DNA of 64,000 nucleotides from Amborella trichopoda (Eukaryota; Streptophyta; Magnoliopsida; Amborellales; Amborellaceae). This document shows, in pieces, positions 48,087 to 59,280 of the stretch. The DNA is taken from NCBI RefSeq assembly GCF_000471905.2, contig NW_006500103.1, positions 3,037,383 through 3,101,382 of the forward strand, given 5' to 3'. The notes under the pieces were generated by a model that made no database searches, was not told the DNA's origin, and was given only the letters and a program-made list of their open reading frames with translations. A program made the translations under genes and the position numbers. Within the stretch, counting starts at the first letter, position 1. Every line of letters begins with the position of its first letter.

Positions 48087-51000
48087 CTAAGAAAGCGAGG
48101 TTGAAGTCGAGGTTCGAGCGTGTCGCCCCTTGGCCTCTATCACTGTCCCCTCGTGCGAATCACAAACCTGCGTTTTAAACTTGCACCCAAACTTTTTCGT
48201 AAGTGACCCCCAAGCCCCGTTTTTCCCGTCTACTTTCGCGCTGAGTTTTGGGCCGGAATTTCCCTTCTTCTCGCCGGCAAACTTACCGATCATCTCAATA
48301 GCCTTCCTCATAGTCGAGCACTCTCTCTCTAGCTCTTTGACACGAGCACTCATGCTGTCCATATCAAGCCGCAAAACTTGGTTCTCACGCAGAGCGGCTC
48401 GCCATGCTTGACCGGAATCCGGCGCAGGAAATTCCAGGTTTCCTGCAGGCTGGCTTGGAAAAATTAGGTTTCCGGCGGGTTGGCCGTAACTGAGGAGGTT
48501 TCCAGCGATGACATGACGGAGCTGAAGTTGCTCAAAGAAGAGGACCTGGACTACAATCCTTAATGGGAGGCGCTCGTTTTGGGCAGCATGTGTGCAAGCT
48601 TCTAGGGTTAGCTTCTGACAGTCCATTACTGAGCATATCTTCTCTCTTTCTTCCTCTGATATCAATGGATGAGCCTGAAAACTTACAGAGAGGAGTTAGT
48701 TTTTCGCAATCAATTAGAGTTCATATCGTTTCTCTCTCTTCCTCTGCTATCAATATATGAGCCTGAGATTTTAGAGAGATCAGGTTTTTGGCAATTCATT
48801 ACCGATCATACATTTTCTTTCCCTTCCTCTGGTATCAATGAATGAAGAATGAGGTTTTCACAAGGCCTAGGCTTTATGAAAACAAAATAAAGCCTCACTT
48901 TAAATCCTCTTCCGGAAAGTACTTTCAGCAACAACAACAAAAAAAAAAAATTCTCTACCATAGCTTACAAATCAATTTCCAATGGGACAATAAAATTTGA
49001 AACTAAAAAAATGATATAAATATTGCAGAACTGTAAATGTTTTGAAGGTAAAATAAACAACCAGCATAATTCGTTACGATATATATTATTTTTGGAGTTT
49101 GAAATCAGAATTTTTTTTACAACTATGATGTTCGAGTCCATATGATCAATGTCGAGGTTTTCTAAAGCTTGACTTGCAATTTTCCATGAGTTATGAAGTG
49201 CCGATTCACCTATTTTGATAGGGCCGCAAACCATTTTCCATAAAGGAATATATAGTAGAGAGAGAAGAGTATGTATGAATCAGGTCCAACCGAAACTTTC
49301 GGAAAAATTGGAGTAGCTCCTTAAAATTTTGCATAAAGAATGGGCCATCCAACTAAGAGTTTTGAATATGGAAATTTCGAATTTATTATAAGACTACGAG
49401 ACGAAATTTGCTTGAATCTCGGCATAATTTCGGCAGTCAGCGATTAAAAACTTATTTAGACAAGAATCGTAGACCTTCGGGATTTATCTGATTCCATGGA
49501 AAACCTTTTTGCATTTTGTAATGACATGAATAGTAACCAAAGTGACATGAAGAAATTCCGCTGGAATTTAGGCTGAATTTGAGGTTTAGAAGTGGAATAA
49601 AAGGAAAAAGAAAAAAAACCGGGTGTGGTTTGTAAAGGTGCGCACCTTTAAAATTTAACCAAAGATGTAAAATCCATGATTAATATTAATTATAAATTTT
49701 ATAATATAAAAAAGGCATATCTATACACTTAAAAATCTTGAAAATAGATGACCCACATAACTCGCTCCAAGATGTGAAATTTTTTTTAGGATGGGTTGAG
49801 AATCTATTTCAATCTCTAAAATAGCTCAAATCAAGTAGATCAAAAAACACATGAAAATCTTGAAAATGGATGATCCAAATGATGTGTTGCAAGGGACACT
49901 ACTTTGCATAATCGAATTGTTTTTTTTTTCATATTTATACATCTCAATGTCGATATGATCAATTAAATGGGTTTTAAACATCCAAACAACCCTTTATGAT
50001 GGATTTTTGAGGTGCATTTTTAATTCTACATGTTAAGGTTGCAACCTCATAAACTTTTGTCTTTTTAAATTTTTTTTTTTAAATCTATAGAAATGTGGAA
50101 ATGTTATATTATTAGACTATTTATTTTTTATATAATGAGGTCACAATTATCACTTACCGTTAGATTTAAAATCAAGTGATTGAGGATGTGGAAATGAATT
50201 TTTCGAAAGTTGTAACATACTTTCATCTAATAAATTTCACATCTAATTGCTAAAAAGTAATTTTGACCTCTTTGTGCTAAAAATAAATTGTCACATTATA
50301 TATAATCCTTATACATGTACTTATCATCTATACTTGTCAATTTGAAAGTTTTCTGACTTCATAACAATCGTTTTTACAGGATATTTAGGGCACCTTCTAT
50401 CTTATAGGAGGTGGATCGATATTCAACCTTCATTTTAATTTCGTGCACTCTCCGAATATATAGCCAAATGATCCGAATTTCAAAAATTTGGCCAAAATTG
50501 ATCGTAGGCTTGTGGGTAAGTAAGCCAACGGCCCTTCGATTTAATTCCTAAACGACAAAGAGTAAGGGTATGGCCACAAGCAACGCAGCGTTGTTCCCTA
50601 AATGGGCCTCGAAATGTACGATCAAGATTTGTTCTAGTGAAAAGTATCAATCAATCAAACAGTCCGACGTGACAGGACCCGCGTGTTCAGTAAGGTGGGT
50701 AAACCTGCGGTGCGCGGGGAAACTTTAAAGAAAGAGCACGTAGAGCACACTCCTGCAGGAGCAAACTATATATTTGATCTCGTGGGTAAAGGAGCTAATT
50801 GTGTTTTTTTATTTTACATATCTGGGATCCATTAAAAAAAAAAAAAGAAATTGCATTTTGAGTGACGAAAAACTTATGTATACCATCCAAAATTTGGAAA
50901 TTCACTATTTAATCTTTTGGATGGAGGACCCGGGGAAATTTATATTCGATGGATCCCACCAACAATCTTATGAATAAGGCCAAGGACCAAATAAAAAAGG

Positions 51001-54000
51001 GGTTTATTTTGGAAGGGAGTAGGTTTTCCACAACTGTATCTTTCATTTTATTCTAAAGTTGCTGGCAGTGTTTTAAACCTTGGAAACCCAACCCGGGTCA
51101 CCGATTTAGATGGGGGAATCAATAGGGACCGAACCACTTTCGTGATAGCATGGGTACCGAACAGCTTCCCTCTAAAACCCCCTATTTACATTCTTTTTTT
51201 TTTAAGTTTATTTGATAATTCTTTTAGATTTTTTTAGATCCCCGTAAATCCCCACTTCATAAAACCTATTTTCATTTGTATATTATTTTATTTTTTAACA
51301 TTATATAAATCATTGATTTTAAACTAATCCCCAATCCAACGATCTGATACGAACCGCTGAACCGCTGATCCAAGTTTTAAAACTATGATGGCAAGCATTG
51401 ATAAAGTAAAGCCTAGCGCCAACTAAAGAGAGAGTAAAGCTGAAGTTCCATAACACCTGAAAATGACCTCTTAAGGCAAAAGAGACAGAGCTCTCCCCCT
51501 TTATCTATGTGGAAATCAATTTTTGGAATATAGAAAATGGATATGAATCCCAAGAACTTTAGATTGACTTGGAAATCGAGAAGAAAAGAGGAATGAGTAT
51601 GGGAGCTAAACGAGCCGACACCATTGAGATTCAAAACATACAGAGGTCAGTTTCAACTGTGAACGTATCCCTGCAGGAATACAAACTTGTCCTCTTTTTC
51701 CACGAAATCATAAGGGGCAAAATTGCAATTCAATCCCAAGCACCCTAATAACCACTTGATCCAGGACTCCCTAATCTCCAAAGATTACCTAGGCTGATAA
51801 GATAGTCTTCGACAATTTATTTTCTACTTAGGATTGAAAACTACAGTTTTAAGCCCAGGTCTCAACGACCGTTCGAGAAAAAAGAGTGCGGGTTTGAATC
51901 CGGCCCAATTTAACCAAGTTGATCCGAGTGGGCTTGTTAATTCCTGAGATGGGGCTGTAGCTGATTCTGGACTGGGCTCGCCAATTAAGGTATGGTAGGG
52001 CCGGCATTAGGCTGCCCGCTCTACCATCATGGATCAAGGGTAGGGCTGGGCCAGGCATGGGCCCGTGTCATGATAGGAGTAGCCCAGTTCGCCCCCGACC
52101 AGCCCCACTAGGGCTAGGACAAGGTGGCCCAGCCAGTTACCAGCCAAAACAACAACAAAAAAAAATGTCAAAAATAAAACATACTGGATAATCGACAAGT
52201 TCCTATAGTGAATCATGGCTGGTTCACTACAACAGTTCTTGATAACCTGAGCAATTTTCGAGTCCAGGACCGACCGAGGACATCCCATGTCCAAATTAAT
52301 ATTGGGCACATAGAATGGGCTTGCCCATTCTCAATCCAAGTTCCATGAACTTTGTTATCCTCATCAAAGTTTTTTTTTTAATTAATTGGGCCAACTTCAC
52401 GAATCATGGTCCCTGCTCTATTAATGGTCTTAGGTCATATAATCCTATATCTTGTATATTAAAATAAAATTTCTTAAAACTTTGGGGCTTATGCGTCTTC
52501 CATCCGAATCTTAGGTTTTTCTAACCCAACTTCTACCAAGATTGGCCAAGAAAATAAACAAAAATTCATATAAAAAAAAAATATGTGAAAGCGAAAATTC
52601 CGTACCTTGAGATAAACATCTACCGCTCGATATAACCCATCATCGAACACCCTTGCTTGATCAGGAAGAGCAATGGCCAAATCATAAAACTTTTCAGGCC
52701 TCAAATTCGCATCCGATGCAACCTCAGCTAAATACCCATCGATCAATTTACCAACCAAAATCAAAGGATTTCTAGCTGGTGAACCCTCAAACTCTTCCTC
52801 TTCCTCTCCATCTCCATCTCCCTCTTCATCTTCCTCTTCTCTTTCACCAGCCGTAGAGGACCGTATATTTCTACGACCCTCCAAAAAATACCCTAATATT
52901 CTCGCAACACACTCGATATCATATAAAGTCTCAATCAAATAAGAATAACTAGGAAGTAATAGATCATCTAAACTAGCTTGGTGCAATTTCATTCCAATCC
53001 TTTTCTCGATCGTAGCTCTACAAAACTCTGATGTGTTCAATATATTTGCAGTTCTAAGCAACCCAAACAAGAATTTGGTATTGGTGTCCATATTAGCATT
53101 CGTATTTGTATAAATTGGGCCGTTTTGTGTAGGTAAGTGGCTCACCACCTCTTCTAAGAGCTCCCTTTGCTCTAATTCAGAGGCTATGGACCCCGAGGAA
53201 GTAGATGACTGGGAGTAAGAGGCACGATTACGGCGTTGAAGGCCAGGAATGAATTTTTTGGCATAGCAAATTAATGAACCCTCTAGCGTTTCAGAGCTCA
53301 GGCCTCTGGTTTTCATGGCGGAAATTAAGCGTTTGTAGAAGGGGAGACTCAACACTGTAACCTCTTCGAACCACCAGTCTGGTTTGATGGGGTTTCTTGG
53401 TCTTAGCCCTGTTTCGATCCCATTCCATAAAATGGCTCCTCTAGGGCTTGTAATTCCCTGTAAAATGGCACCATTTTGCTCTGTCACAGGCCAACCGAAG
53501 AGAGATGGATCAGAAGAAGCATTCATAGCAATTGAGTCTATACATTTCTGAACTATATTTAGGTTTTCAGCAACTGGTATGAGAGTTTCACAGGATTTCA
53601 GGGCTTTTACTGAGTCCGTGAGTCTTTTGAGGACTCTCTGGTTCAAAAATGTCTCTGTTTTTGCAATGAGATTGGATTCAGAGAACTCTTCTGTCATTTC
53701 AAGGTACTCAGCTGAGCATCGAAGGGGGGCCACATTTGAAGCTGAGAGCTCAATTTTGACTCCATAGCAAAATTTAGCAGCGAGCTCAAAGGCTTCAGAA
53801 CCACCTGGTAAATCAGGAAGGGAGAGCACACAAGCTTCCTCTTCTTCGTCTTCTTCATTTTCATCTTCTTCTTCCTCTTCTAGTTCAGAGAAATATTCTT
53901 GATCTGGTGTTTGATGTGGGTTTTCTTTTCTGGTTTGGGTGGGAGGATGAGATGAGGAGGTGGGTTTGGGATTCGCTTCTTGCTGGGATATGAGCCTGTG

Positions 54001-55568
54001 AAGCCTTCCGCTTCTTGACAACAAAGGGAACTGCACAAAGAGAGAGAATTGATAAGTTTTTCTTTGATTTTGAAAAGGCTTAACACTTTTCGCTCAACGA
54101 ACTCAAGAAATTTAGAGAGAGAAAGTTCACGGCTTTTGATTTGAAGTTGCAGGACGATCCGTTTCTAAATGCCCAATTTGTGTATGGAGAGAGAGAGAGA
54201 ATGGTTAAGTTTTACTATTGTGAAAATTGTGCATGATGCCATTTTTATCGATTAATGCACGAATATTTGTTGGTTGTGTAACTTTCGTTGGAAGATGGTG
54301 GACAAAATTTTCGTTATTTTGTTTTCAATGAAATGGACAAATTCAAAACTAGCGATGAATTGAAATTCAATGAAAAGAAGATGGCGCCAAGGCCCATTTT
54401 TCAAACTAGCACGCCCCCACCTCTCTCTCCGTAGACCATGAAATATTAAATTTTGAATAATGGGAAAAAGGTCTTAAACTAAGAGCCATGTGGACAAAAC
54501 CAAATAATTTGGAAGATAATGCAAAAATGTGTCTTGAAAACAGGAGGAAGTAGTGGGGCATCACCACTTGTGCGTGTGTCTCCAGCCTTAATTAGGTTCG
54601 CTCTGCCCCTTTCGCATGACGAAATTTCGGTCAAAATCTTTGCCGAAATCTTCCTCTTCTATCCTCCATTCCAGAGGAAGTCCAATCAAAATTTTAACAT
54701 TATGCAAAAGTAGAAATTAATTATCATCCGAGTACGTTATACGCAGGAAATGATTTTATAGAATCCTCAAACCTACTGAAATTTCGGAATTTCATGTTTC
54801 GGTGTCGTCCAAAAACCAAGATAACAAGGATAAGAAGTCGGAAAATAGTTTCAGAAATGAGAAAACTCTCCCGTTATTTATAACAGTCAAAATAAGCGTT
54901 ACGTAAAAAAGAACAATTATAAGAAAACTGAGGTGGAAATCAGGTGGCTATCTCTCTGGTTTTTTGGAAAAGGAAATCAAAAGATTCAGCAAAGGCGAAA
55001 AGAAGCTGACCACTTTAAAAACGGTCTTAATTCTATGATTAATTAAAATTTTCTACCCCACATAATCACACACTCTCTCTTCCCTTCTCTCTTTCTCTCC
55101 CTCGGGACGTCATGGCTGGAAAGCTTCAGAATACTCCTCTCCCTCTCTCTCTCTCTCTCTTCAAGAGCCCTCTTCGTAATAAGCACCAAGTCTCTCTCTC
55201 TAAAAAGGAAACTGCAAACGCCAAAATTTTTTAGAAACTGCATACACACCATGAAAGCTTTTAATTACCTTATGGAGATGAAAGGACATGCCTTCTACTT
55301 CGATCACAATATCGCTGGGTAGTCCAGTTGTACAGAACCTAATTAATATACAAACTTTTCATTAAATTTTTCACTTAACTCAAGGGCATTGCCATTAAAT
55401 TCACAGAAAAATACAAAATAGAAGGAAATGGACACATAAACTATAAAAAAAAAAGTAATGAGAATAGGAAGGAAAAGAAAAAATTGAGAAAAAAAAAACG
55501 GAAAGAAGAAGCATGAAATGGAGGACTTACCATGCCTGGCCTTTTGATGCAAGCTTCTCAGACGCCAT
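48087..55568 (-). CDS. BTB/POZ-NPH3 family protein (At5g66560-like), four exons
   Basis: An NPH3/RPT2-family protein: N-terminal BTB, central NPH3 domain, C-terminal coiled coil. Members are plasma-membrane-associated scaffolds or CUL3 substrate adaptors, best known from phototropism. Exons (minus strand): 55568-55531, 55338-55269, 54030-52606 and 48674-48087, giving 706 residues; all joins are GT..AG and in phase. Exon 1 gives MASEKLASKGQAW, and exon 2 gives CTTGLPSDIVIEV then FHLHK, the classic family start. The BTB is interrupted by a polar, then acidic insert (about 55-101); a second acidic run lies at about 432-450. The NPH3 domain starts near WWFEEVTVLSLPFYKRLI (255) and includes DDGLYRAVDVYLK and LTLEACTHAAQNERLPLR. 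A coiled coil follows (LRENQVLRLDMDSM). The tail has KKFGCKFKTQVCDSHE and a Ser/Thr-rich end after RHAR, perhaps a phospho-site as in NPH3 (inference). The tail and BTB insert recall Arabidopsis At5g66560/At3g50840. Confidence 0.92.
48675..48848 (-). pseudogene. Two decayed tandem copies of the NPH3 exon 4 start, including the splice acceptor
   Basis: Directly upstream of the functional exon 4 acceptor, the first ~66 bp of the exon plus ~20 bp of intron are repeated twice with shifts of 88 and 85 bp. The nearer copy begins at 48762 after a CTCAG acceptor and reads AHILIAEEERETI then stop; the functional copy reads AHPLISEEEREKI. The farther copy (about 48763-48848) reads LIPEEGKENV, stop, SVMNCQK, against the functional ICSVMDCQK. 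Both carry in-frame stops, so inclusion would truncate the protein. Confidence 0.8.
48858..49240 (+). mobile_element. MITE superfamily, subfamily C copy within NPH3 intron 3
   Basis: Starts AAGGCCTAGGCTTTATGAAA and ends GCCGCAAACCATTTTCC. It lies right beside the decayed exon 4 copies. Confidence 0.65.
49618..50062 (-). mobile_element. MITE superfamily, subfamily A copy within NPH3 intron 3
   Basis: Starts GGGTGTGGTTTGTAAAGGTG and ends GGTTGCAACCTCATAAAC. A partial internal duplication (two AAAATCTTGAAAATRGATGA-like blocks) makes it longer than its relatives. Confidence 0.65.
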
Positions 55569-56817
55569 TTTCGTTGCAGATTTTTATCGTCGGCAATTTA
55601 TTCTCAATAGAACCATTAATTTTGTCAGTTTCGGCTAAATTTCGGCGATTTCCCTATGAAATTTCAGCGAACTCTCTGCTTCAAGCTGGTAGTTAGAAAC
55701 CGAACAAGAGCAGCACCGAGGCTTTTAATGGAAGTTAGGGAACCATTAATTTAGGAGAAAACCAGAGAAATTAGGGCTGAAAAGGCTAAGGTTCTTCAAA
55801 GCTTAAATAAGAACCAGAAACTTTGAGGTTTTCACTGTGCAAAGGCGGCATAATAAATGAAACAGAGAGCTTTCACCTAAAATCTTCGACAAAGGTCTCT
55901 CATTAAAGATAGGCGATCACAGAACTCAAAGTTAGAGCCCGCTTCTTTATCAAAATACAGTAATGTCTCCAATAAACTGAAACCGAATAATCAAAGCCCA
56001 AAAGCTCCAAATAAAATCTCTGATTTCGTTCAATTTGACTAAAATTGCAGGGATAAATAACTCAAAACCCTGATTTCATCGCACAATTCTTTATACCCTG
56101 TCCTCGAAGTTTTTCGCCATGAAAAAGCCCGAAGAATAGGCCTTAGAAGCAGCTTTCGCAGTCTATTTTCTCTCAAACTCTTTCAGCGACGCAAAGCATC
56201 AAAACGCCATGGATTAAAGCGTGAAAAACTTGAAACCTTCAGATCTGACATCGCAAAGAATATGAAGTGAATGCCTTTCCTTTTGAGTCGGCCATTTTTG
56301 CTTCTTTTCTCTTTTAAAGCTTGTTATAGCATAAAAACAAAGAGAAAAGAAGACAGTATATACAGTAATGTATAATTGTGTGCCTTTTGGTTTGGATCCA
56401 GCCGTGAAAAAGGGTAGAAAAAGGATTCTTCAAGGCATATCAGACAAACAGCGTTTGAACAAATTTCAAAAGGCGCTTATTTTAAAGCCCCCTCCAAATC
56501 TCACTTTCTCCCTCTTTTCTCCCTCTAAAACTCTCTGAAAATCTTGCGCATCTTTACCCCATTCTCTCTCTCTCTTTCTCTCTCTCTCTCTAAAACACTA
56601 TGAAACTCACACCTATCTCAGTTCTCATTTTTTTCTCTTAAAACTGAAAAATCTCACTTCTCCCTCCCCTCTCGTCACGACAGTCAAGAAAAGTTGCAGA
56701 GTATTTAATTTGGAACACTGACGTAAATGACCCTAAGATTTCTCAAATGACAAAAATAACCTTCGACCACCGCCCATATTGCCGCGAGCGACGATAAGTA
56801 AGTAAGAAATATTGAGA
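55569..56817 (-). other. Presumed 5' UTR and promoter of the NPH3 gene
   Basis: On the minus strand this is GA-rich, with a GAGAGA run at about 56562-56592 that could bind BPC-type GAGA factors (inference). A leader intron is possible but cannot be fixed from sequence alone. Confidence 0.4.
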
Positions 56818-56923
56818 ATACCCTTTCTTTAGGGATATTAATTTGGAAATACGCGAAAAGAGTGATTTACATACCCTTTCTTTAGGGATATTAATTTGGA
56901 AATACGCGAAAAGAGTGATTTAC
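56818..56923. repeat. 53-bp perfect tandem duplication upstream of the NPH3 gene
   Basis: Copies 56818-56870 and 56871-56923 are identical, so the duplication is recent. It lies 1.25 kb upstream of the NPH3 start codon. Confidence 0.92.
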
Positions 56924-56929
56924 ATACGG

Positions 56930-58436
56930 ACTTTAACGTTTTTTTTAAAATACGAACGTTTACAAGTAGAAATTACAAAGAAAGCCTGTTAAGTGTTTTT
57001 TTTTTCCTTTTTTTTATTTTTTTTAAAATTATCTTTGGGTTTGATGATTGAAATCTTTGGTATGCATTTTCTTCATTCTTTTTTAGTTTTTTTGTTAGTA
57101 GGGCAGTGCCCCAAGCTTTAGGGTGATGGCCTACTAACAAAAAAACTAAAATATATATATATATATATATTTAGTCCAAAAGTGTAATTTTGAAAAATAA
57201 AATAAAAAAGGATGGATTGACTGACTTTTTTTTGTAATTTCCACAAACGAAAATTTTCATATTTTAGAAAAAAAATGAGGGTTTATGGGTAGAAAACTAT
57301 ACAAAATGATTATTTATTATTAAAACAAAAAAGTTATAGTCACTTATATTTAACAATTTTCAAATGGGGTGGTAATAAGAGTGTAATTCGCCAGATTTGC
57401 AGTTGTAAAAATGAACTTTTTGAACTGCGTGGCACATTCCAAATCATCTAATATAACATCCTTAACATCCAATCGTTGAGAGTCATTGTAACCTCTTTAA
57501 ACTACAGATAAATTATCTCGTAAAAATAACCCCAAACCAAATACGTTCCATGTGCCCTTTTGCTCATTTTATTCCTAAAAGTTAGCATAAGGCCGCATCT
57601 TGCTTGCAGTTTTGGCATGAGAAAGCCAATAAATTTATCTCTCAATGTATGGGGAAAATTAGATTTCAAACTCAAAAAAAAAAATGTCTATTGTAATATA
57701 TATGTGAACTGTTTATTTTCAAGTACTCGTATATTTGTCAAATCTAAATCAGTTTTTTGTGCTTCTCATACCGTTCATTCTCAAGTACTCGTAGATTTGT
57801 CAAATCTAAATCATTTTGTGAGCTTCTAACTAGATTTTAACGATGTCGATGGATTTTCAAAGCTAGTTGATGCAACATTTTTCATTTTAAGTTCCAGCAT
57901 GCAACTTTACTTTTTATTTTAGAACTTAAACGTACACTAAATTCAAGATTCATAGAAAGGTTTGGTAAAAAAATTTACATTGGTTGTCTATCTAACACAA
58001 CCTATCTCTTTTACGCAGGCATAGGACGGGTTAAGAGAAAGTTTAAGATCTTCACCCTTCTTAGATTGTTAGCATAATGAGGTCAGATGTCATATATACA
58101 TTCATAGGATTAGGATACCAAAAGTGAAATAAGTTTTGAAGAGGAAGAAAATAGAAAATGCTTTAAGACCGGTGGTATCATGATACAGGTTTGAAAGTGC
58201 ATGGGGGAGATTGGCATTGATTGACTAACCAAATTGTTTAAAAAGGTGTTGAGAAAAAAAATATAGCATACGAATGGATGAAAAATATTGTAGTAGCCAT
58301 TTACAAGAACAAATAAGACATACAGAAAATGTGTGAACTATTGAAAGATCAAACATCTGAACCACACTATGATACTGTGAGAGATAATGATTAGCAAAAC
58401 TAAGGCCCAAAACAAGTGTATAATTAGAGAGAATGC
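56930..58436. other. Intergenic DNA with a dispersed repeat
   Basis: About 57964-58070 matches 23812-23925 (TTACATTGGTTGTCTA then CTTCACCCTTCTTA), a dispersed repeat of unknown class. An AT run lies at about 57151-57170 beside an inverted pair of TTTTTTGTTAGTAGG/CCTACTAACAAAAAA. Confidence 0.5.
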
Positions 58437-58605
58437 TTGATCAACACTATTTTTAAACGGTAGATTTTATAATTAAAGATGAAAATAATTTGTTTGGCTA
58501 TCATAAAGATTTCTAAATCTGAGACAACAAAATTTGGCACTATTTGAAAGTGCGCCCTAGTTTGATTGTTTAGAGCCTTAGTCTTATATAAACCACACCC
58601 TTTAA
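58437..58605 (-). mobile_element. MITE superfamily, subfamily B half copy
   Basis: Only the end with CACTATTTGAAAGTGCGCCC and TTTGATTGTTTAGAGCC is present. Confidence 0.5.
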
Positions 58606-58699
58606 AATTAGCCAAACTAAGACAAAATATATGAAATGTAAGTTTAGTAATAATATGAGTAAAGAAGATAAATGAGTTAAGAAATATAAAAAGGAGAGC

Positions 58700-59280
58700 A
58701 ATTTCAATATCTTAAGCCGATAGTCTACAAAAATGGAAAGATCGAGGAAGATGTCGTACAAATAATTAGAGCTAGGTGGGAGAAGCGTAGACGTGCAATA
58801 TGAGTTTTGTATGATCGCCGCATACCAATGAAACTAAAAGAAAAGTTCTATAAGACAACTGTGAGACCAACTTTGCTTTCTAGCGTGGAATGTTGGGCGG
58901 TTACAACATACCCATAAGAAAACTGTAGTTGAGATAAAGATGTTGGGATAAATGAGTGGCAAGACAAGAAGGGAGATAATTTAAAATAAATAAAATTGGG
59001 AGAACTTATGTGTGGCTCCAATAGGTGAAAAAATGAAAAAAAGTAAATTTAGGTAGGCGGCCATGTACAACACAGACCAAATATAGTATTTGTAATGAAG
59101 TACGAGTTGGTTCAAGTGGAAGGCTTAAAAAAAAAAAGGGGTAAGTCCAAAAGAGCATAGTTGGAAAATAATGAGAAAAATATATAGAGACTTATAGCTT
59201 CACCCTTTATAAAGTAAAGGCGGACCACGATTTATGTATTCCCAAATAATTCGGAAAATCTCTGATGATAATGATGAGCC
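58700..59280 (+). mobile_element. RTE-type LINE 3' end, decayed
   Basis: Broken frames give RPTLLSSVECW-like sequence (about 58867-58900), KTRREII and VAPIGEKMKK (about 59010-59040), typical of the C-terminal part of plant RTE reverse transcriptases. The fragment ends with the characteristic tail AATAATTCGG..TGATGATAATGATGA. Stop codons and frameshifts are frequent. Confidence 0.6.

Larger units (their letters stand above)
48675..52605 (-). other. Intron 3 of the NPH3 gene (3.9 kb) with inserted repeats
   Basis: The intron starts with GTACGG after AAG (52605) and ends TTTTCAG before 48674. It holds two decayed copies of the exon 4 start (48675-48848), a MITE of subfamily C (about 48858-49240), a reversed subfamily A MITE (about 49618-50062) and a GC-richer stretch at about 51850-52160 resembling the hAT-like MITEs. 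The rest, including about 50070-51840, is AT-rich with nothing recognisable. The other introns of the gene are 192 bp and 1238 bp. Confidence 0.8.

Noticed and set aside
51860-51910. tRNA-like GGGTTTGAATCCGGCCC
   Set aside because: Only the T-loop-like stretch fits; there is no D arm, anticodon arm or matching acceptor stem, and it lies in a GC-rich repeat.
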